The notes under the pieces were generated by a model. It worked only from the letters and a program-made list of their open reading frames with translations. It was not told the origin of the DNA and did not search any database. This document shows positions 60,131-64,000 of a stretch of 64,000 bases of DNA, in pieces. The position numbers and the translations under genes are program-made. Location: contig NZ_SACK01000004.1 in the NCBI RefSeq assembly GCF_004005815.1, forward strand, positions 62,001 through 126,000. The letters are read 5' to 3'. The stretch's first letter is position 1. Each line of letters opens with the position of its first letter. This DNA comes from Mucilaginibacter limnophilus (lineage in GTDB: Bacteria; Bacteroidota; Bacteroidia; Sphingobacteriales; Sphingobacteriaceae).

Positions 60131-60691
60131 ATGAGTTTGAAAGTTATATTTGGAATAATACTATTTGCAGCATGGCTAAGTACAGGCTATGCTCAAAGTG
60201 CAGGTAAGAGCATTGATGGTGTGGTAATGCAGCCAACAAAAACTGCTTTTGATAATCTGTCGGCTAACCCAAATTTTTCTGTATTCATCAATGCTATAAA
60301 CACTGCCGGATTGTCAGGCACTTTATCAAGCCAGACGCCGGTGACGGTTTTGGCGGCTAATAACAAAGCTTTTGCCAAGCTACCTGTCGGGTTGCTTGAT
60401 ACGTTGTTCAAACCTGAAAATAAGACAAAGTTGGCCATTCTTGTTAACGGGCACCTTCTTGCCGGAAAGATCACTTCGGCAGACATTGCACAACGCATAA
60501 AGAACGGGAATGGCAGCGCCCGGTTAATAACATTAGCCGGAACTTCGCTGACTGCTGTTATCGACACCAACCGCAATATTGTATTAACTGATGGCTCGGG
60601 CAATCAAAGTGTCATCAGCCGCTTTAATGCTGTGCAAAGCAACGGTATAGTACATACTGTTACCTCGGTATTGATGCCTGCTGTATTATAA
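60131..60691 (+). CDS. Fasciclin-domain secreted protein
   Basis: A 186-residue protein: signal peptide (about 1-21, ending GYAQ), then one FAS1 domain with the typical FSVFINAINTAGLSGTLSSQ, then PVTVLAANNKAFAKL (H1 region) and HTVTSVLMP (H2 region). FAS1 domains mediate adhesion or ligand binding outside the cell. It begins 24 bp after the large peptidase-barrel gene, so they may be one transcript. Confidence 0.9.
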   Translation: MSLKVIFGIILFAAWLSTGYAQSAGKSIDGVVMQPTKTAFDNLSANPNFSVFINAINTAGLSGTLSSQTPVTVLAANNKAFAKLPVGLLDTLFKPENKTKLAILVNGHLLAGKITSADIAQRIKNGNGSARLITLAGTSLTAVIDTNRNIVLTDGSGNQSVISRFNAVQSNGIVHTVTSVLMPAVL

Positions 60692-60743
60692 AACTAACCT
60701 TTGGCTGACAAACCGCTTCCTTTTCATTTTCGTAACTTTAAGT

Positions 60744-61232
60744 ATGAGAAAGCTGGTAGGTGCAATGATGCTCGTGAGTGCTATAACCGTATTTAGTTAC
60801 AAAAATAGCAACGGACAAGCAGAAAGAAATAAAGTAAAAGAGATAACCGCTGCCGAAAGGGCGATGTGGAAAGAAAAGCTTACTAAAACGCAATACCATA
60901 TAATGGTTGAAAAAGGTACCGAGTATGCATTTCGCAATGAGTATTACGACAACCACGATAAAGGCGTATATGTAAGCGCGGCTACAGGTGATGTTTTGTT
61001 TTCATCGGCTGATAAATACGATAGCGGCACGGGCTGGCCGAGTTTTGTAAAACCGGTTAGTATGGATAAGATAGCTATTGTTGAAGATAACAGCCTTGGC
61101 ATTACCCGCCTTGAAGTGGTAGAAAAAAGTACCGGTCTGCACCTTGGCCATGTATTTGATGATGGACCGGAAGATCGCGGCGGCAAACGATATTGCCTCA
61201 ACTCGGGCGCGCTAAAGTTTATAAGAAAGTAG
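60744..61232 (+). CDS. msrB: Peptide-methionine (R)-S-oxide reductase, exported 1-Cys form
   Basis: Reduces methionine-R-sulfoxide in proteins. GTGWPSF, GLHLGHVFDDGP and the catalytic Cys151 in RYCLNSGALKF define MsrB. An N-terminal signal-like segment (about 1-25) suggests export to the periplasm. The two CxxC zinc sites of classical MsrB are replaced (VSAATG, VEKSTG), and Cys151 is the only Cys in all 162 residues, so there is no resolving Cys. TAACTTTA at 60733-60740 is a near-consensus -7 element, only 3 bp from the ATG. Confidence 0.93.
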   Translation: MRKLVGAMMLVSAITVFSYKNSNGQAERNKVKEITAAERAMWKEKLTKTQYHIMVEKGTEYAFRNEYYDNHDKGVYVSAATGDVLFSSADKYDSGTGWPSFVKPVSMDKIAIVEDNSLGITRLEVVEKSTGLHLGHVFDDGPEDRGGKRYCLNSGALKFIRK

Positions 61233-61249
61233 AAAGGATATTAAATAAT

Positions 61250-61278
61250 GAAAGCCTCTTTAACGCAAAGAGGCTTTC
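61250..61278. terminator. Terminator after msrB
   Basis: GAAAGCCTCTTT pairs with AAAGAGGCTTTC (12 bp, loop AACGC), followed by TCAT. The T-run is weak, so efficiency is uncertain. Confidence 0.65.
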
Positions 61279-61394
61279 TCATAGATGATATATAATAAAC
61301 TATAAACTACTATAGGGTACGGGCAGTGTATGAACCGCCGGTATGAAAAAGTTTAAAACTATTGTATCGGCTAAAACAGCAAATATTTTCTGCA

Positions 61395-61751
61395 TTAAAA
61401 AGTAACCGCTCTGCGAGTTGTAGCAACAGATGGACGCATCACAGGGCGTTGGCGTAATCCACTTTCCAGGTTCAACCCTAAAGTAAGGTCTATCCACTCC
61501 TTATTAACCGAGCGTATCAGCTTTTCTTTTTGCGGGCGGGTAAAGGTGCTTACGTATTTGAAACGCTCCATTGCCATATCCTCGTTGTTTATTTCTTCAA
61601 AGTAAACCAGGCGGTTCAACTGCTGCGCACTGTCAAAAAACAGGGTTGGCATCTGCTTGTAAAAATCCAGTGTTTTTAGCAAATCAGAGCATAAGCCTAC
61701 GTGCAAATTGTTACGGTTACGGTCGGTTATGATATAAATAAAGCGTTTCAT
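61395..61751 (-). CDS. Degenerate GIY-YIG-like protein
   Basis: A 118-residue protein on the pattern of small GIY-YIG nucleases. FIYIITDRNRNNLHVGLCSD stands where active members have Y-I-Y-x(n)-Y-I-G, so the second Tyr-Ile is His-Val. The conserved helix and C-terminal block remain (NEDMAMERFKYVS, RPQKEKLIRSVNKEWIDL). Loss of the Tyr suggests weak or no nuclease activity. Start chosen at 61751 (MKRFIYIITDRN), not 61799. It is divergent from an S24 repressor, and a palindrome lies between them. Confidence 0.75.
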   Translation of the reverse strand: MKRFIYIITDRNRNNLHVGLCSDLLKTLDFYKQMPTLFFDSAQQLNRLVYFEEINNEDMAMERFKYVSTFTRPQKEKLIRSVNKEWIDLTLGLNLESGLRQRPVMRPSVATTRRAVTF

Positions 61752-61787
61752 GATAAATAAATTTGCTGTTTGAAAAATAATTACTAA

Positions 61788-61803
61788 TTTTATGAGCATA
61801 AAA
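61788..61803. promoter_or_regulatory. Palindrome between GIY-YIG gene and S24 repressor
   Basis: TTTTATG-AG-CATAAAA is a perfect 7-bp dyad in the 83-bp divergent gap. The repressor's own -7-like element TATTTTAG is at 61812-61819. It is a likely operator for the S24 regulator. Confidence 0.5.
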
Positions 61804-61834
61804 ATACTAACTATTTTAGCAAATCCAAATTTTT

Positions 61835-62611
61835 ATGTCAATTATTTCATCAAATATTAAATTTCTTCGGAAAAAGAAAGGTTTAACCCAGCAACAGTTT
61901 GCAGATCAGGTTGGTATAAAACGGTCGCTGGTTGGTGCTTATGAAGAGCAACGGGCCGAGCCGAAGTATGAATTGCTAAAAACAATAGCAGCTTTTTTTG
62001 AAATTAGCATTGATGATTTCATTAATGAAACCATTGACGAGAAGTGGGCGCCCAAACCAAAAGGCAATCCGGCCAACCTGCGCGTGCTAACCGTATCGGT
62101 TGATAAGGATGAAAACGAGAACATAGAAATGGTACCGCTAAAAGCCAGTGCAGGCTATCTTAACGGTTATGCCGATCCAGAATATGTATCAGCACTGCCA
62201 AAGTTCTACCTGCCTATGTTTAAACAGGGTACTTACCGCGCGTTCGAGATAAAAGGCGATTCGATGCTGCCATTGCAATCAGGCAGTATTATAATAGGAC
62301 AATATGTTGAAAACTGGGCCGATGTAAAACCCGGTGACACTTACATCGTAATATCAAAGAATGATGGCGTAGTGTACAAGCGTATCGGCAACAAATTCAG
62401 GGGAGATAATAAAAAACTGAAGCTAATATCTGATAATCCTGCTTACGAGCCATATGAAATAAATGGTGAGGATGTGCTGGAACTTTGGAAAGCTAAAGGC
62501 TATATATCTATGCACTTGCCTGAGCCAACGCCTGAGCCTACTATGGAAAGCCTCACCAGCATGATGGCACAAATGCAGCGTTCAATATCAAAGCTGCAAG
62601 GCAACAATTAA
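61835..62611 (+). CDS. XRE-family repressor with LexA-type S24 domain
   Basis: Repressor of the CI/LexA kind. The N-terminal HTH is SSNIKFLRKKKGLTQQQFAD with RSLVGAYEEQRAEPKYELLK (about 5-58). The C-terminal S24 peptidase domain (about 120-230) has Ser in KGDSMLPL near 140 and Lys in VVYKRIG near 181. A candidate self-cleavage pair Ala-Gly is in KASAGYL near 106. Damage signals via RecA may trigger self-cleavage. The 258-residue length is normal. No phage genes surround it, so it is a chromosomal regulator rather than a prophage CI. Confidence 0.9.
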   Translation: MSIISSNIKFLRKKKGLTQQQFADQVGIKRSLVGAYEEQRAEPKYELLKTIAAFFEISIDDFINETIDEKWAPKPKGNPANLRVLTVSVDKDENENIEMVPLKASAGYLNGYADPEYVSALPKFYLPMFKQGTYRAFEIKGDSMLPLQSGSIIIGQYVENWADVKPGDTYIVISKNDGVVYKRIGNKFRGDNKKLKLISDNPAYEPYEINGEDVLELWKAKGYISMHLPEPTPEPTMESLTSMMAQMQRSISKLQGNN

Positions 62612-62678
62612 GTTACACGGATGCACTTAAACCATTAAGGTTTACATTTATCAAAGCATCTGTTAAACACTTAAAAGA

Positions 62679-63053
62679 ATGAAAAAATTTTTGTTAATGT
62701 GCTGCCTGTTCTTAGGAATAACAGCAGTAAGCTATGCACAAGGTGGCGGCCGTAACCGTATGAGCGCCGAAGACCGTGCAAAAGAGTTACAAGGCCAGTT
62801 GAAATTAACTGACGACCAAACGGCTAAAATTACTGCTATTTACAAAGAGCAGCGTACCAAAATTGACAGCGTACGTAACGCGGCTAACGGCGACAGGGAA
62901 GCTATGCGTGGTGCCATGATGCCGTTAATGACAGCCACTAACGCCAAAGTGAAAGCTGTATTAACGCCTGAACAAGTTACCGAATTTGAAAAAATTCAGA
63001 AAGAAAGAATGGACCGCATGATACAAGGCGGCGGTGGCGGGCCACAGAAATAA
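62679..63053 (+). CDS. Spy/LTxxQ-like periplasmic helical protein
   Basis: A 124-residue protein with a signal peptide (about 1-21, ending SYAQ), then a mainly helical body. LKLTDDQTAKITAIYKEQRT and VLTPEQVTEFEKIQKERMDR resemble the two L-T-x-x-Q segments of Spy/CpxP chaperones. A Gly-rich tail ends it. Likely envelope-stress or chaperone related. Terminator directly after. Confidence 0.82.
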   Translation: MKKFLLMCCLFLGITAVSYAQGGGRNRMSAEDRAKELQGQLKLTDDQTAKITAIYKEQRTKIDSVRNAANGDREAMRGAMMPLMTATNAKVKAVLTPEQVTEFEKIQKERMDRMIQGGGGGPQK

Positions 63054-63062
63054 TTGACATTG

Positions 63063-63087
63063 AAAGCGGCTATCGGCCGCTTTTTTT
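63063..63087 (+). terminator. Terminator of the Spy-like gene
   Basis: AAAGCGGC pairs with GCCGCTTT (8 bp, loop TATCG), followed by TTTT. Confidence 0.8.
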
Positions 63088-63094
63088 ATTTTAG
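63087..63094 (+). promoter_or_regulatory. -7-like element of bioF
   Basis: TATTTTAG is one base off TAnnTTTG and lies 17 bp before the proposed TTG start. The same octamer precedes the methionine aminotransferase gene (47188) and the S24 repressor gene (61812). Confidence 0.45.
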
Positions 63095-63110
63095 CAGAAA
63101 TTTATTTGTG

Positions 63111-64000
63111 TTGAGCAAAGCAGAAGAATTTATAAAGCAAAAACTGACCGAACGGCAACAAGCAGGCATTTACCGAAGCCTTAAAACCGGAAGCGGATTG
63201 ATAGATTTCTGCTCGAACGATTATCTGGGTTATGCGGGCTCATCAGCATTAAAAGCCAAAATTAATACCGAGATAAGGAAATATCCAGATTATAAAAATG
63301 GTTCGGCTGGTTCACGCCTGCTGGCTGGCAACCTTATTTATACCGAACAACTGGAGAAACAAATAGCCGTATGGCACTATAGCGAAGCGGGATTACTATT
63401 TAACTCGGGGTACGATGCAAATGTTGGGCTATTCTCTTCACTTCCGCAGCGCGGTGATACTATTATTTTAGATGAACTGGCACATGCATCGATAATTGAT
63501 GGTGCAAGGCTAAGTTATGCTAATCGATATACATTCAAGCATAATGATATAAAAAGCCTTGAAGAGAAACTGAAGGCTGCTAAAGGCAATGTGTATATAG
63601 GTATAGAAAGCGTGTACTCAATGGATGGGGATACGCCGCCTATTGCGAACATACTGGATATATCAGAAAAATACGGCGCGCATGTATTTGTTGACGAAGC
63701 GCATGCTATCGGCCTTTATAAAAAGGGGTTGGTGCCGCAACTCGGTTTACAAAGCCGTGTGTTTGCCCGTGTAGTTACTTTTGGTAAAGGACTGGGCTGC
63801 CATGGCGCAATAGTTTTAGGAAGTAATTTGCTTCGCGACTATCTTGTTAATTTTGCCCGATCATTCATTTATACTACGGCAGCTTCTTTTCATCAACTTG
63901 CAGCTATTAGATGCGCTTATGCAATGCTGACAGAAGAAACTCAAGCCATTGATCAGCTTAAACAAAATATTGATCTGTTTAAAAGCAAAGTTGACAACAG
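63111..64000 (+). CDS. bioF: 8-amino-7-oxononanoate synthase, partial (runs off window)
   Basis: First committed enzyme of the biotin ring: joins a pimeloyl thioester and L-alanine using PLP. The frame is open from TTG 63111 to the window end (296 codons, no stop). Family motifs are FCSNDYLGYAG (near 33), NGSAGSRLLAGNL (near 67), ESVYSMDGDTPPI (near 166), VDEAHAIGLY (near 192) and the PLP Lys226 in TFGKGLGCHG. There is no early in-frame ATG, so TTG 63111 (or GTG 63108) is the start. A relative such as 2-amino-3-ketobutyrate ligase is possible; BioF is favoured. Confidence 0.88.
   Translation, partial: MSKAEEFIKQKLTERQQAGIYRSLKTGSGLIDFCSNDYLGYAGSSALKAKINTEIRKYPDYKNGSAGSRLLAGNLIYTEQLEKQIAVWHYSEAGLLFNSGYDANVGLFSSLPQRGDTIILDELAHASIIDGARLSYANRYTFKHNDIKSLEEKLKAAKGNVYIGIESVYSMDGDTPPIANILDISEKYGAHVFVDEAHAIGLYKKGLVPQLGLQSRVFARVVTFGKGLGCHGAIVLGSNLLRDYLVNFARSFIYTTAASFHQLAAIRCAYAMLTEETQAIDQLKQNIDLFKSKVDN

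Noticed and set aside
61395-62611. A prophage or integrative element marked by the S24 repressor
   Set aside because: No integrase, structural phage gene, tRNA target or direct repeat was found nearby.

Overview
This window looks like ordinary chromosome of a Bacteroidota bacterium, most likely family Sphingobacteriaceae (Mucilaginibacter or Pedobacter type). The evidence is the gene set (outer-membrane beta-barrel protein with a carboxypeptidase-regulatory domain, SCO/cytochrome c, MtaB, Nfu, GH92, baeRF, TPR-type sensor kinase), lipoprotein signals of the S-C-K/G type, and eight perfect copies of the Bacteroidota -7 promoter element TAnnTTTG just upstream of genes. GC content is moderate by eye. 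No phage, plasmid, insertion sequence, CRISPR array or tRNA gene was found. One stable RNA gene, rnpB, is present.

Layout. 1-7 kb: CAT-family acetyltransferase, outer-membrane protein, lysS, a TPR membrane protein, ung, then a short minisatellite. 7-14 kb: a tripartite RND efflux operon (tolC-like, adaptor, pump) behind a TetR repressor gene. 14-20 kb: purB, an AT-rich membrane protein, nfu, and the evenly spaced run mtaB-lgt-inositol monophosphatase. 20-26 kb: a DUF1493 protein, ubiX, a candidate small RNA, the ppx-ppk1 polyphosphate pair, yajQ and an NtrC-type regulator. 26-29 kb: rnpB, then a coupled DinB / lipoprotein / SCO / cytochrome c operon. 29-37 kb: GH1 glucosidase, baeRF protein with a small acidic partner, TPR histidine kinase, acyl-CoA dehydrogenase, folB and an FAD oxidase. 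37-43 kb: thioesterase, Hsp20, DUF3820, metallo-hydrolase, aldo/keto reductase, sugar dehydrogenase and GH16. 43-50 kb: TPR protein, a PF04392-type ABC importer, and a methionine aminotransferase/omega-amidase/SRPBCC operon. 50-64 kb: a divergent GH92, a GH39-like lipoprotein, PBP1A, a very large metallopeptidase/beta-propeller/outer-membrane protein, fasciclin, MsrB, a degenerate GIY-YIG protein opposite an S24 repressor, a Spy-like protein and the start of bioF.

How it fits together. Most units are housekeeping or envelope functions. Four glycoside hydrolases (GH1, GH16, GH92, GH39-like) point to plant or fungal polysaccharide use, but no SusC/SusD pair is nearby, so this is not a classical PUL. 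The most interesting items are: the candidate small RNA between ubiX and ppx; the GH92 protein with eroded active-site motifs; the metallopeptidase-propeller-barrel fusion; the 9-10 bp minisatellite; several different intergenic palindromic repeats; and promoters placed so close to start codons that leaderless or nearly leaderless mRNAs are expected. I found no clear new multi-gene defence or mobile system.
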